A stretch of DNA of 64,000 nt. Origin: Pseudomonas lundensis. GTDB lineage: Bacteria > Pseudomonadota > Gammaproteobacteria > Pseudomonadales > Pseudomonadaceae. Location: positions 248,001 through 312,000 of the forward strand of contig NZ_JYKY01000001.1 in assembly GCF_001042985.1 (NCBI RefSeq), in the 5' to 3' direction. Below, piece by piece: positions 55,220-64,000 of the stretch; positions within the stretch are counted from its first letter, which is position 1, and every line of letters begins with the position of its first letter. The notes below the pieces were generated by a model. That model saw only the letters and a program-made list of their open reading frames with translations. It was not told the DNA's origin and did not search any database. A program made the position numbers and the translations under genes.

Positions 55220-58200
55220 TGGCCAGCCTCTTGATTTGGAGTTTTAGTCAGGTCCACTTTCTTTTCCGGGTCGTTGTCCTTGCCGCTGCCGAAGGACGAC
55301 ACCGCGACGAAGAACAGCGGCACCCAGAACACGGCCAGAACAGTTGCAGTGATCATACCGCCGATCACACCTGTACCAATGGCGTGCTGGCTACCCGAAC
55401 CTGCGCCCGAAGAAATGGCCAGCGGGATAACGCCCAGTACGAACGCCAGCGAGGTCATGATGATCGGGCGCAGACGCATGCGGCAGGCTTCAATGGCGGC
55501 TTCGGTCAAGGTTCGCCCTTGTTCGTGCAGCTCTTTGGCGAACTCGACGATCAGGATGGCGTTTTTCGAGGCCAGACCGATGGTCGTCAGCAAGCCCACC
55601 TGGAAGTACACGTCGTTGGACAGCCCCCGCAGGCTAGTGGCCAGCAGTGCACCGATAATCCCCAGAGGCACCACCAGCATGACCGCAATCGGAATCGACC
55701 AGCTTTCATACAGTGCCGCGAGACACAGGAACACCATCAACAAGGAAATCGCATACAGCGCAGGTGCTTGCGAACCTGACAGACGCTCCTCGTAGGACAG
55801 GCCGGTCCAGGAAATACCGACGCCTGCCGGCAGCTTCTTGGCCAGTGCTTCGACTTCAGCCATGGCTTCACCACTGCTGTAGCCGGGTGCCGGGGCGCCC
55901 AGGATTTCCATGGCTTCTACGCCGTTGTAACGCGACAGCTTCGGCGCACCGTAAATCCACTTGCCCTTGGCAAACGCAGAGAACGGCACCATGGTTCCTT
56001 CAGCGTTGCGCACATACCATTTTTTCAGGTCTTCGGGGTTCATCCGCGAGTCAGCTTCGCCTTGCAGATAGACCTTTTTCACACGACCACGGTCGATGAA
56101 GTCGTTGACATAGCTGGCACCCAGACCGATGGACAGGGTGTTGTTGATGTCGCTCAGACCTACGCCAAGGGCGCGGGCTGCTTCGTCATCGATTTCCAGC
56201 TGGTACTGAGGTTCATCGTTCAGGCCGTTAGGACGCACGCCTGCCAGGATTTTGCTCTGCGATGCCATGCCCAGGAACTGGTTACGGGCTTGCATCAACT
56301 TTTCGTGGCCAATACCGGCACGGTCTTGCAGGTACACGTCAAAGCCAGTGGCGTTACCCAGTTCCATAACAGCCGGCGGAGCAAAGGCAAACACCATGGC
56401 GTCGCGGAAGGTGGAGAAGTGCGCCTGAGCGCGTGCCGCCAGCGCAAATACGCTGTTATCGGCATCACGGTCGGCCCACGGTTTGAGCATGATGAACGCC
56501 AGGCCTGAGCTTTGGCCGCGACCGGCGAAGTTAAAGCCGTTAACGGTAAAGACCGAGGACACCGCCGCCGACTCGTCAGTCAGCAAGTATTCACGCATAC
56601 GGTCAATTACGACCTGGGTGCGTTCAGCGGTTGTACCGGCCGGGGTTTGTACCTGAGCGAAGAGAACGCCCTGGTCTTCTTCCGGCAGGAACGAGGTCGG
56701 GATGCGGGTGAACAGGAACACCATGCCGACAACGATCAAGACATAGGCCAGCAAGTACGGCGCTTTGTGGCGCAGGATGTTGCCGACACCTTTCTCGTAG
56801 CGTTTTACACCGCTGTCGAATGTGCGGTTGAACCAGCCGAAGAAGCCGCGCTTGTTCTCACCATGGTCGCCTTTCTTGACCGGCTTAAGCATGGTGGCGC
56901 ACAGGGCCGGGGTGAAGATCAGGGCAACCAGTACCGAAAGCGCCATCGCCGAAACAATGGTGATCGAGAACTGCTTGTAGATCACACCGGTCGAGCCGCT
57001 GAAGAACGCCATGGGCAGCAGTACGGCTGACAGCACCAAGGCAATACCGACCAGCGCTCCCTGGATTTGCTCCATGGATTTCTTGGTGGCTTCTTTGGGG
57101 GGCAGGCCTTCTTCACTCATGACCCGTTCGACGTTTTCCACCACCACGATGGCGTCGTCCACCAGCAAGCCGATGGCCAGTACCATGCCGAACATGGTCA
57201 AGGTGTTGATACTGAAACCGGCCGCCGCCAGGATCCCGAAAGTACCGAGCAATACCACTGGCACGGTCATCGTCGTGATGATGGTGGCGCGGAAGTTCTG
57301 CAGGAACAGGAACATCACCAGGAACACCAGCGCAACCGCTTCGACCAGGGTTTCAACCACCCCTTTGATCGAGGCCGATACCACGGGCGTGGTGTCGTAC
57401 GGGTAAACCACTTTCATGCCGGGCGGGAAAAACGGGGCCAGGTCGTCGATGGTTTTATGCAGCGCCTTGGCGGTGTCCAGTGCGTTGGCACCGGTCGCCA
57501 GCTTGATTGCAAGGCCCGAGGACGGCTTGCCGTTGTACTGCGCGCTGATGCTGTAGTTTTCACCGCCCAGGGCGACTTCCGCGACATCATGCAAGCGTAC
57601 TTGCGAGCCGTCGGTGTTGACCTTGAGCAGGATCTTTTTGAACTCTTCGGCAGTTTGCAGGCGCGTCTTGCCGATGATGGTGGCGTTCAGTTCCTGGCCT
57701 TTGACCGCTGGCAGGCCGCCCAGTTGCCCGGAAGACACCTGTACGTTCTGCGAGGAAATGGCGGATTTAACGTCAATCGGGGTCAGGTTGTACTTGTTCA
57801 GCTTGGCCGGGTCGAGCCAGATGCGCATGGCGTACTGGGCACCAAACACCTGGAAGTCACCCACACCTTCGGTACGGGAGATCGGGTCTTGCATGTTGGA
57901 GACGATGTAGTTGGACAAGTCATCCTTGTTCATGCTGCCGTCTTCAGACACCACGCCGATAACCATCAGGAAGTTTTTCACTGCCTTGGTCACACGGATA
58001 CCTTGCTGCTGAACCTCTTGGGGCAGCAGTGGGGTGGCCAGGTTGAGCTTGTTCTGCACCTGCACCTGGGCGGTGTCCGGGTCAGTCCCTTGCTCAAAGG
58101 TCGCGGTGATGGTCATGCTGCCGTCGGAGTTACTTTCAGACGACACATAACGCAAGTGGTCAATACCGTTGAGCTGTTGCTCGATCACCTGAACCACGGT

Positions 58201-58377
58201 GTCCTGTACGGTTTGTGCCGAAGCACCCGGATAGGTCACGGAGATCGAGATGGCCGGTGGCGCGATGCTCGGGTACTGGTTGATTGGCAGTTTCAAGATC
58301 GAAAGTGCCCCGACCAGCATGATCACAAGGGCGATTACCCAAGCGAAAATCGGACGGTCGATAAAAAATTTCGACAT
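55216..58377 (-). CDS. emhB: RND multidrug/hydrocarbon efflux pump (MexB/TtgB/EmhB)
   Basis: 1053-residue inner-membrane pump of the HAE1 family that expels antibiotics and aromatic solvents using the proton gradient. Start [20 protein letters not shown], the proton-relay pair in [18 protein letters not shown] (about D407-D408), and a second-half relay helix. Twelve membrane helices with two large periplasmic loops. Three bases after the adaptor gene stop. Confidence 0.97.
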   Translation of the reverse strand: MSKFFIDRPIFAWVIALVIMLVGALSILKLPINQYPSIAPPAISISVTYPGASAQTVQDTVVQVIEQQLNGIDHLRYVSSESNSDGSMTITATFEQGTDPDTAQVQVQNKLNLATPLLPQEVQQQGIRVTKAVKNFLMVIGVVSEDGSMNKDDLSNYIVSNMQDPISRTEGVGDFQVFGAQYAMRIWLDPAKLNKYNLTPIDVKSAISSQNVQVSSGQLGGLPAVKGQELNATIIGKTRLQTAEEFKKILLKVNTDGSQVRLHDVAEVALGGENYSISAQYNGKPSSGLAIKLATGANALDTAKALHKTIDDLAPFFPPGMKVVYPYDTTPVVSASIKGVVETLVEAVALVFLVMFLFLQNFRATIITTMTVPVVLLGTFGILAAAGFSINTLTMFGMVLAIGLLVDDAIVVVENVERVMSEEGLPPKEATKKSMEQIQGALVGIALVLSAVLLPMAFFSGSTGVIYKQFSITIVSAMALSVLVALIFTPALCATMLKPVKKGDHGENKRGFFGWFNRTFDSGVKRYEKGVGNILRHKAPYLLAYVLIVVGMVFLFTRIPTSFLPEEDQGVLFAQVQTPAGTTAERTQVVIDRMREYLLTDESAAVSSVFTVNGFNFAGRGQSSGLAFIMLKPWADRDADNSVFALAARAQAHFSTFRDAMVFAFAPPAVMELGNATGFDVYLQDRAGIGHEKLMQARNQFLGMASQSKILAGVRPNGLNDEPQYQLEIDDEAARALGVGLSDINNTLSIGLGASYVNDFIDRGRVKKVYLQGEADSRMNPEDLKKWYVRNAEGTMVPFSAFAKGKWIYGAPKLSRYNGVEAMEILGAPAPGYSSGEAMAEVEALAKKLPAGVGISWTGLSYEERLSGSQAPALYAISLLMVFLCLAALYESWSIPIAVMLVVPLGIIGALLATSLRGLSNDVYFQVGLLTTIGLASKNAILIVEFAKELHEQGRTLTEAAIEACRMRLRPIIMTSLAFVLGVIPLAISSGAGSGSQHAIGTGVIGGMITATVLAVFWVPLFFVAVSSFGSGKDNDPEKKVDLTKTPNQEAGQ

Positions 58378-58380
58378 GGT

Positions 58381-59532
58381 TTATTCCCCTTTACTGCCTG
58401 CAGCTTTTTCTGTTGCCGGGGCAGATGCCGGGGTTGCGCCTTGTGGTTTTTCCATGATTTTGACTTCAACGCCAGGCTTGATGAATTGCAGGCCGTCAGT
58501 AATCAGGCGATCGCCCGGGTTCAGGCCTTTCTCGACCAGCCAGTCGCTGCCCACGGTGCGCGATGCTTCAAGCACACGCAGCTCAACCTTGTTGTCCGGG
58601 CCGACAATCAATGCTGTCGGTTGACCTTTGAGGTTGTGGGTCACGCCCACTTGAGGGGCGAGGATTGCATTGCTGTCGATGCCGGCTTCCAGTTGCGCGT
58701 GCACAAACATGCCGGGCAAGAGGATTTCATCAGGGTTGGGGAATACGGCGCGCAAGGTCACCGAACCGGTGGTTTCGTCGACCGAGACTTCGCTGAATTC
58801 AAGGCGGCCTTCCTGACCATACTCACTGCCATCGGGCAGTGTCAGCTTGACCTTGGCGGCATTTTCGCCAGCTTTCTTCAGGCGGCCATCGGCGAGGTCT
58901 TTGCGCAGCTCCAGCATTTCAACCGACGACTGGGTCACGTCCACGTAGATCGGGTCCAGTTGCGTGATCACTGCCAGAGCATTGGCCTGGCCGCTGGTGA
59001 CCAGCGCGCCTTCGGTGTAGAGCGAACGACCGATGCGGCCGGTCAGAGGTGCCAATACCTTGGTGTAACGCAAGTTGACCTGAGCCGTGTTCAGCGTGGC
59101 TTCAGCTTCAAGGCGCGCGGCTTCGGCGTTGTCGTATTCCTGGCGGCTTACGGCTTGCTCTGCGACCAATTGCTTGTAGCGGTCAGCCAGTGATTTGGCC
59201 GACTGTAAGGTCGCGCGTGCGCTCAAGACGGCACTTTCATAGATGGCCGGATCAATTTGATACAGCTGCTGACCGACTTTGACGTCAGAGCCTTCTTTGA
59301 ACAGGCGCTTAAGAATAATCCCGTTCACTTGTGGGCGAACCTCGGCAGAACGGTAGGATGTTGTTCTGCCTGGAAGGTCGGTCGTCAAGGTAAAGGGCTG
59401 GGCTTTCAGCGTGACAACACCGACCTGAGGGATTTGGGGGGCAGGTGCCGCTTCTTCCTTTTTGCATCCGCTGAGCAGCGATGCCAGGGCGACGGCGGCA
59501 ACCAGAGCGGTAACAGCTGGCTTGAATTGCAT
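58381..59532 (-). CDS. emhA: RND efflux periplasmic adaptor (MexA/TtgA/EmhA)
   Basis: 383-residue lipoprotein adaptor: lipobox LLSGC (C23), lipoyl half-motifs PGRTTSYRSAEVRPQVNGII and GRIGRSLYTEGALV around a coiled-coil hairpin (about 95-165), then beta-barrel and membrane-proximal domains. The ATG at 59532 has GAGGA upstream and gives the normal family start; in-frame codons further up are unlikely. First gene of the pump operon. Confidence 0.96.
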   Translation of the reverse strand: MQFKPAVTALVAAVALASLLSGCKKEEAAPAPQIPQVGVVTLKAQPFTLTTDLPGRTTSYRSAEVRPQVNGIILKRLFKEGSDVKVGQQLYQIDPAIYESAVLSARATLQSAKSLADRYKQLVAEQAVSRQEYDNAEAARLEAEATLNTAQVNLRYTKVLAPLTGRIGRSLYTEGALVTSGQANALAVITQLDPIYVDVTQSSVEMLELRKDLADGRLKKAGENAAKVKLTLPDGSEYGQEGRLEFSEVSVDETTGSVTLRAVFPNPDEILLPGMFVHAQLEAGIDSNAILAPQVGVTHNLKGQPTALIVGPDNKVELRVLEASRTVGSDWLVEKGLNPGDRLITDGLQFIKPGVEVKIMEKPQGATPASAPATEKAAGSKGE

Positions 59533-59621
59533 GAAGATCCTCGGGTCAGGCACGCGAAAGCGCACAAGAATAGTGGAAGGGTAAAGAAAGCTGTTCCGGG
59601 TGGATAAGTAGCTTGCTAAGG

Positions 59622-59652
59622 AATATACTTACATTCGTGTCTGTTTGTAAAT
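59622..59652 (-). promoter_or_regulatory. TtgR/EmhR-type operator and emhABC promoter
   Basis: The segment closely matches the P. putida ttgA-ttgR operator: TTACAT (59629-59634) and TTGTAA (59645-59650) form the inverted repeat on the plus strand. Read on the minus strand TTTACA (59651-59646) and TATATT (59627-59622), 18 bases apart, make a sigma-70 promoter overlapped by the operator, so ligand-released repression by the divergent TetR protein is expected. Confidence 0.85.
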
Positions 59653-59799
59653 AGCAGGGTTGTGTCGTTAAAGACATGTTTCAGCCCTTTTCATTGCGTG
59701 AGCTGTAGGCCGGGATAAGGCACAACAAACGCCACCCGATATAGGTCTTGGGGGCTTTTCAGAGCCGTTAGGACCACCCTGATTGAGGTTTTTATTGCC

Positions 59800-60471
59800 A
59801 TGGTGCGTCGTACCAAAGAAGAAGCGCAGGAAACCCGCAGTGCGATTCTCGAAGCAGCCGAAAGGGCTTTCTATGAGCGAGGTGTTGCGCGCACGACGCT
59901 GGCTGATATCGCCACGCTGGCCGGGGTGACGCGAGGCGCGATCTACTGGCATTTCAGCAACAAGGCCGACGTTGTGCAGGCGATGCTGGACAGTTTGCAT
60001 GAGCCTTTGGATGCGCTCGCTGAAGCCTGTAAGAGTCAAGACGAAATCGACCCGCTTGGCTGCATGCGCAAGCTGCTGATCCATTTGCTTCACCAAGTGG
60101 CAATTGATCCAAAAACTCGGCGAATTAATGAGATTTTGTTTCATAAGTGTGAATTCACTGACGAAATGTGCGATTTGCGACGTCAGCGCCAAGTGGCAAT
60201 GATCGACTGCAACACTCGGATTGAGCTCACCCTGATCAATGCGATTCATCGGCACCAACTCCCCGAAACCCTCGACGTACGCCGCGCAGCCATCTGTTTT
60301 CACGCCTATATCGACGGTCTTATCGGGCAATGGCTGCTGGTTCCCGACAGTTTTGAACTTCATAAAGAAGCGGAGTCCTGGGTCGACGTGGGACTGGATA
60401 TGCTTCGATTGAATCCGGGCCTGCGAACATCATACAAAACTGAATCAGAGTCTAGTTCCCTGCAGCCATAA
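59800..60471 (+). CDS. emhR: TetR-family efflux repressor (TtgR/EmhR)
   Basis: 223-residue repressor. N-terminal helix-turn-helix [21 protein letters not shown] (about 31-51) is nearly identical to TtgR; the ligand domain keeps [21 protein letters not shown]. Known TtgR releases its operator on binding flavonoids or antibiotics. Divergent from the pump operon with the shared operator between. The C-terminal 15 residues ([13 protein letters not shown]) extend past the usual TtgR end. Confidence 0.95.
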   Translation: MVRRTKEEAQETRSAILEAAERAFYERGVARTTLADIATLAGVTRGAIYWHFSNKADVVQAMLDSLHEPLDALAEACKSQDEIDPLGCMRKLLIHLLHQVAIDPKTRRINEILFHKCEFTDEMCDLRRQRQVAMIDCNTRIELTLINAIHRHQLPETLDVRRAAICFHAYIDGLIGQWLLVPDSFELHKEAESWVDVGLDMLRLNPGLRTSYKTESESSSLQP

Positions 60472-60851
60472 GGCGAGAGAAGATTTTTGTCTGTGCAACG
60501 TTAAAATCACGTCGGTCTTTATATACGTCTAGGCGGCGGGTTTAAAATTAGCGAGCTAAGTATTTTGTAGGGCAATTGTTACGAGTTTGTTAAAGATCGT
60601 ATCCGTGGCCCGACTTACCCGTCAAAGCGTTGCGCAAACGCGACACACCCTGCATTTATTTCTACGCCATCCACACTCATGGCTAGAGTTCCTTCGCCGC
60701 CTTCCCCTACACTCGGGCAACGCTCTGGCCTAAGGCTGGGGCAGCCAAGATCGGGGGGTGGGCGACAGCCGTTTTCTTAGGTGTCCGTCCTCGACTAAAG
60801 CAAGCAGGCCACAGGTGCCAGGCGCACCGTGGCCAATTCGAGGAATAACAA
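60472..60851. other. Intergenic stretch upstream of the CoA-transferase genes
   Basis: No gene seen. It should hold the promoter of the CoA-transferase operon. A GCGTT-GCGCA-AACGC element (60627-60641) is the only clear symmetry; no sigma-54 -24/-12 motif was found. Confidence 0.4.
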
Positions 60852-61550
60852 GTGAATAAGATTTACTCGAGTGCTGAATCCGCCTTGCAGGGGCTCGTCG
60901 AAGACGGGATGACCCTGGCCGTGGGCGGTTTTGGATTGTGCGGGATTCCAGAAGCCCTGATCGCTGCCTTGCGCGACAGTGGCAAGCGCGAGTTGACCGT
61001 GATCAGCAATAACGCCGGTGTAGACGGGTTTGGCCTGGGTCAACTGCTGACCACGCGGCAAATTCGTAAAATGATTTCTTCCTACGTGGGGGAGAACAAA
61101 GAATTCGAACGTCAGTACCTGGCCGGTGAGTTGGAGCTTGAGTTCACCCCACAAGGGACGCTGGCTGAGAAGCTGCGCGCGGGTGGCGCTGGTATTCCGG
61201 CGTTCTACACCAAGACCGGTTACGGAACCCTGGTTGCCGAAGGCAAAGAAACCCGCGAATTCGATGGCGAGTGGTACGTCATGGAGCGCTCACTGCGTGC
61301 CGACGTCGCACTGGTTAAAGCCTGGAAAGCCGATAAATCAGGCAACCTGCTGTTCAATAAAACAGCGCGCAACTTCAACCCGTTGGCCGCGATGGCCGCG
61401 AAAGTGTGTGTGGTCGAGGTGGAAGAAATCGTTGAAATTGGCGAGATCGAACCTGATCAGGTTCATTTGCCCGGGATCTACGTACAGCGGCTGATCCTCA
61501 ATGCCACCCCGGAAAAACGCATCGAACAACGCACTGTGCGGAGCGCCTAA
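60852..61550 (+). CDS. scoA: 3-oxoacid CoA-transferase subunit A
   Basis: 232-residue alpha subunit of a class I CoA-transferase (succinyl-CoA:acetoacetate type), moving CoA between succinate and a 3-oxoacid for ketone-body use. The nucleotide-fold segments [16 protein letters not shown] and [18 protein letters not shown] and the block [19 protein letters not shown] fit ScoA better than PcaI. Starts with GTG at 60852 after GAGGAATAA. Two bases separate it from subunit B. Confidence 0.93.
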   Translation: MNKIYSSAESALQGLVEDGMTLAVGGFGLCGIPEALIAALRDSGKRELTVISNNAGVDGFGLGQLLTTRQIRKMISSYVGENKEFERQYLAGELELEFTPQGTLAEKLRAGGAGIPAFYTKTGYGTLVAEGKETREFDGEWYVMERSLRADVALVKAWKADKSGNLLFNKTARNFNPLAAMAAKVCVVEVEEIVEIGEIEPDQVHLPGIYVQRLILNATPEKRIEQRTVRSA

Positions 61551-61552
61551 GT

Positions 61553-62182
61553 ATGGCCTGGACTCGTGAAGAAATGGCGCACCGCGCCGCCCAAGAACTG
61601 CAGGATGGTTTTTACGTCAACCTGGGCATTGGTTTGCCGACGCTGGTGGCCAACTACATCCCGCAAGGTATGGACGTCTGGCTGCAAAGTGAGAATGGTC
61701 TGTTGGGGATTGGTCCGTTTCCCACTGAAGAAGAAGTCGATGCTGACTTGATCAATGCGGGTAAGCAGACCATCACCACCTTGCCCGGGAGCAGCTTCTT
61801 TAATAGCGCGGACTCTTTCGCGATGATTCGCGGCGGGCACATCAACCTGTCGATCCTGGGCGCGATGCAAGTCTCCGAGAAGGGTGACCTGGCGAACTGG
61901 ATGATTCCCGGCAAGATGGTTAAAGGCATGGGCGGGGCCATGGATTTGGTGGCCGGAGTCAAACGCGTGGTGGTATTGATGGAGCACACCGCCAAAGGTG
62001 GCGCCCACAAACTGCTTAAGCAATGCGATCTGCCGCTCACTGGCGTGGGTGTGGTGGATCGCATCATCACCGATTTAGGGGTGCTGGATGTCACCGAGCA
62101 AGGGCTCAAGCTGGTAGAGCTGGCGTCGGGTGTTACCCGTGAACAATTGCAAGAAGCCACGGGGTGCGACATCGCAGGCTAA
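61553..62182 (+). CDS. scoB: 3-oxoacid CoA-transferase subunit B
   Basis: 209-residue beta subunit. The catalytic glutamate is E47 in QSENGLLG, with the N-terminal [14 protein letters not shown] and the block [23 protein letters not shown] typical of ScoB/AtoA. Forms a heterotetramer with subunit A. Ends before a bidirectional terminator. Confidence 0.94.
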   Translation: MAWTREEMAHRAAQELQDGFYVNLGIGLPTLVANYIPQGMDVWLQSENGLLGIGPFPTEEEVDADLINAGKQTITTLPGSSFFNSADSFAMIRGGHINLSILGAMQVSEKGDLANWMIPGKMVKGMGGAMDLVAGVKRVVVLMEHTAKGGAHKLLKQCDLPLTGVGVVDRIITDLGVLDVTEQGLKLVELASGVTREQLQEATGCDIAG

Positions 62183-62263
62183 TCAGCGCTAAGCCCGGCC
62201 TGCTTTGCAGTGGCAGGAGAGGCGTGCGGCCCGGATGAGGATTAAAGCGCAACGTCAAAACGT

Positions 62264-62297
62264 AAAAAGCCCCGGCTCGCAAGAGACGGGGCTTTTT
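62264..62297. terminator. Bidirectional terminator between scoB and fdxA
   Basis: AAAAAGCCCCG (62264-62274) pairs with CGGGGCTTTTT (62287-62297), between the convergent genes, giving T-runs on both strands. Confidence 0.95.
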
Positions 62298-62310
62298 AGT
62301 GCAGCGTGAA

Positions 62311-62634
62311 TCAGCGCTCCAGGTGTTCGATCTTGCCTGGTTTGCCATCCCACTCTTCCGCGTCCGGCAGAGGGTCTTTGCGTTCAGTGATGTTCGGCCA
62401 GATTTCAGCCAGCTCCACATTCAACTGAATGAAATTCTCCATACCCGCTGGCACTTCATCCTCGGAGAAGATGGCTTGCGCCGGGCATTCAGGCTCACAA
62501 AGCGCGCAATCAATGCACTCGTCCGGGTGAATCACCAGGAAGTTCGGGCCTTCGTAAAAGCAGTCCACCGGACAGACTTCTACGCAGTCGGTGTACTTGC
62601 ACTTGATGCAGTTGTCGGTGACGACGAAGGTCAT
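62311..62634 (-). CDS. fdxA: 7Fe ferredoxin FdxA
   Basis: 107-residue ferredoxin with one [3Fe-4S] and one [4Fe-4S] cluster, like Azotobacter FdI. By that model C9, C17 and C50 hold the 3Fe cluster and C21, C40, C43 and C46 the 4Fe cluster; C12 and C25 are the extra cysteines also found in FdI. The 50-residue C-terminal arm is normal. Electron carrier in the cytoplasm. About 130 bases downstream of mutS on the same strand. Confidence 0.97.
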   Translation of the reverse strand: MTFVVTDNCIKCKYTDCVEVCPVDCFYEGPNFLVIHPDECIDCALCEPECPAQAIFSEDEVPAGMENFIQLNVELAEIWPNITERKDPLPDAEEWDGKPGKIEHLER

Positions 62635-62764
62635 TTCTAATTTTCTCCTCAGGCGGCGGCAGCGAAGCCCTTCCAGGTCGGGCTCGCCAGGCTCGGGAGT
62701 GGTATCTATTGGCCAGGCTAAAAGGCCAGTAGCATCCCGAACCGCGCGCGATTCTATCGCATGG

Positions 62765-64000
62765 TTAGATGCGTGTCTTTAATGTGTAGAGCAAATCAAG
62801 GGCTTTGCGTGGCGTCAGGTCGTCAAGATCCAGCTTGGCCAGGTCGTCCAGCACCGGATGCGCAAGGCTAGCAAACATATCGCTTTGCTGGGGCGCTGAT
62901 TGTTTGCCTGGGGCCGGTGCAGGCACTTCATGGGGCAGGCTGGTGGTTTCGAGTCGGCTTAAATGTTCGCGAGCGCGAGTGATGACATTCGCCGGAACCC
63001 CCGCCAGTTGGGCCACCGCAAGCCCGTAGCTTTGACTCGCAGGGCCAGGCAATACGTGGTGTAGGAAGACAATGCGCTCGTTGTGTTCGGTCGCGCTCAA
63101 ATGCACGTTGGCCACCAGTGGTTCGCTCTCTGGCAGCACGGTCAATTCGAAATAGTGGGTAGCGAACAGCGTATAGGCGCGCAATTGAGCGAGACGTTCT
63201 GCCGCAGCCCATGCCAACGACAAACCGTCAAACGTGCTGGTGCCACGGCCCACTTCGTCCATCAACACCAGGCTGCGCTCTGTCGCGTTGTGCAGAATGT
63301 TGGCGGTTTCGCTCATTTCCACCATAAAGGTAGAGCGTCCGCCAGCCAGGTCATCGCTGGAGCCGATACGCGTGAAAATCCTGTCGACCAACGACAGTTC
63401 GCAGCTGGCGGCCGGGACAAAACTGCCGATGTGCGCCAAGAGCACAATCAGGGCGGTTTGCCGCATGTAAGTGGATTTACCACCCATGTTCGGGCCGGTA
63501 ATCACCAGCATGCGGGTGTTGTCATCCAGCGCCAGATCGTTAGCCACAAAAGGGGTGGTCAGCACTTGCTCCACCACCGGATGACGACCTTGTTGAATGC
63601 GCATGCACGGTTCTTCAACGAACCGCGGGCAATTGAGGTCGAGGTTTAAAGCGCGTTCGGCCAGATTACTCAGTACGTCCAGTTCGGCCAGTGCGGCGGC
63701 CGTGTCTTGCAGCGGCGGCAATTCACCGATCAGGGTTTCAAGCAGCGCTTCGTAAAGCATTTTCTCGCGGGCCAGGGCACGGCTTTTGGCGGACAGGGCC
63801 TTGTCTTCAAAGGCTTTGAGCTCGGGGGTGATAAACCGTTCGGCACCTTTGAGGGTCTGGCGGCGGATGTAGTCCGCAGGCGCCTGTTCTGCTTGTTTGC
63901 TTGGCAGCTCGATGAAATAGCCATGCACCCGGTTGTACCCGACCTTGAGATTGGCCAGCCCGGTACGGGCTTTTTCACGGGCTTCCAGGTCAATCAGGAA
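62765..64000 (-). CDS. mutS: DNA mismatch repair protein MutS (5' end outside window)
   Basis: The last 411 residues of MutS: part of the lever/clamp region, then the ABC ATPase domain with Walker [10 protein letters not shown], signature [11 protein letters not shown] (ST-motif), Walker [17 protein letters not shown] and H-loop FATHYFELT, and the C-terminal tail ending [10 protein letters not shown]. The frame stays open through 64000. Recognises mismatches and recruits MutL. Confidence 0.98.
   Translation of the reverse strand, partial: FLIDLEAREKARTGLANLKVGYNRVHGYFIELPSKQAEQAPADYIRRQTLKGAERFITPELKAFEDKALSAKSRALAREKMLYEALLETLIGELPPLQDTAAALAELDVLSNLAERALNLDLNCPRFVEEPCMRIQQGRHPVVEQVLTTPFVANDLALDDNTRMLVITGPNMGGKSTYMRQTALIVLLAHIGSFVPAASCELSLVDRIFTRIGSSDDLAGGRSTFMVEMSETANILHNATERSLVLMDEVGRGTSTFDGLSLAWAAAERLAQLRAYTLFATHYFELTVLPESEPLVANVHLSATEHNERIVFLHHVLPGPASQSYGLAVAQLAGVPANVITRAREHLSRLETTSLPHEVPAPAPGKQSAPQQSDMFASLAHPVLDDLAKLDLDDLTPRKALDLLYTLKTRI

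Noticed and set aside
57067..59193. A 708-codon open frame on the plus strand across emhB and emhA
   Set aside because: Antisense to two clear RND genes and spanning their junction; no protein features.
1..64000. CRISPR arrays, tRNA/rRNA genes, IS elements or prophage
   Set aside because: No regularly spaced direct repeats, no transposase or integrase frames and no recognisable structural RNA genes were found on reading both strands.

Overview
The window looks like a Pseudomonas chromosome, most likely of the P. fluorescens lineage. Signs are an EmhABC/TtgABC-type efflux operon with its TtgR-like repressor, a BraC-BraDEFG branched-chain amino acid importer, QuiP, RapA, DinG, SlyB, the 37-residue cbb3-oxidase subunit CcoM behind an Anr box, and FdxA next to MutS. 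There are no rRNA, tRNA, CRISPR or IS elements that I can see. Both ends cut genes: a helicase on the left and mutS on the right.

Layout. 1-6.2 kb (minus): a ligase-associated DNA repair operon (metallo-beta-lactamase exonuclease, ATP-dependent DNA ligase, DEXH helicase) with an aspartoacylase-like gene between ligase and helicase. 6.3-11.6 kb (minus): QuiP-type acylase lipoprotein, YfcG-type GST, and a tight operon of DUF6231, YchJ, a LEA-type lipoprotein and a His-rich SEC-C peptide. 11.8-16.5 kb (plus): one 1575-residue DUF6543/dermonecrotic-toxin-like protein. 16.6-27.2 kb: DUF1145 plus a collagen-like secreted protein, a CopD-like membrane protein, DinG, a clan-A glycoside hydrolase, an EstB-like serine hydrolase, an OmpA lipoprotein with a lysine/alanine tail, PdxH and SlyB. 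27.3-31.2 kb (minus): NhaA, an FAD-dependent dehydrogenase and a lipoprotein.

31.2-33.3 kb is a short, visibly AT-richer accessory island. It holds a truncated short-chain dehydrogenase remnant, an orphan type VI secretion hcp interrupted by an in-frame ochre codon, a DUF4225-type effector candidate and a small membrane protein that is the likely immunity partner. Directly beside it (33.36-35.85 kb, minus) is a complete bufferin operon: precursor BufA, MNIO enzyme BufB, partner BufC and a DoxX protein.

36-41.1 kb (minus) is the branched-chain amino acid ABC importer. 41.4-50.7 kb carries DUF2288, a divergent FtsZ/tubulin-like GTPase of unknown role, an MHYT-GGDEF-EAL cyclic-di-GMP enzyme, RapA, two small conserved proteins and ccoM. 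50.8-64 kb holds PitA, a gene-poor stretch with a perfect 34-nt palindrome, the RND pump operon with its operator and repressor, a two-subunit 3-oxoacid CoA-transferase, the 7Fe ferredoxin FdxA and the C-terminal part of MutS.

The points most worth following are the tubulin-like protein at 41909-44092, the broken hcp with its intact effector/immunity pair, the bufferin operon, and the unexplained palindromes at 53343 and 41199. Family names rest on recognised motifs and remembered relatives; no database search was run.
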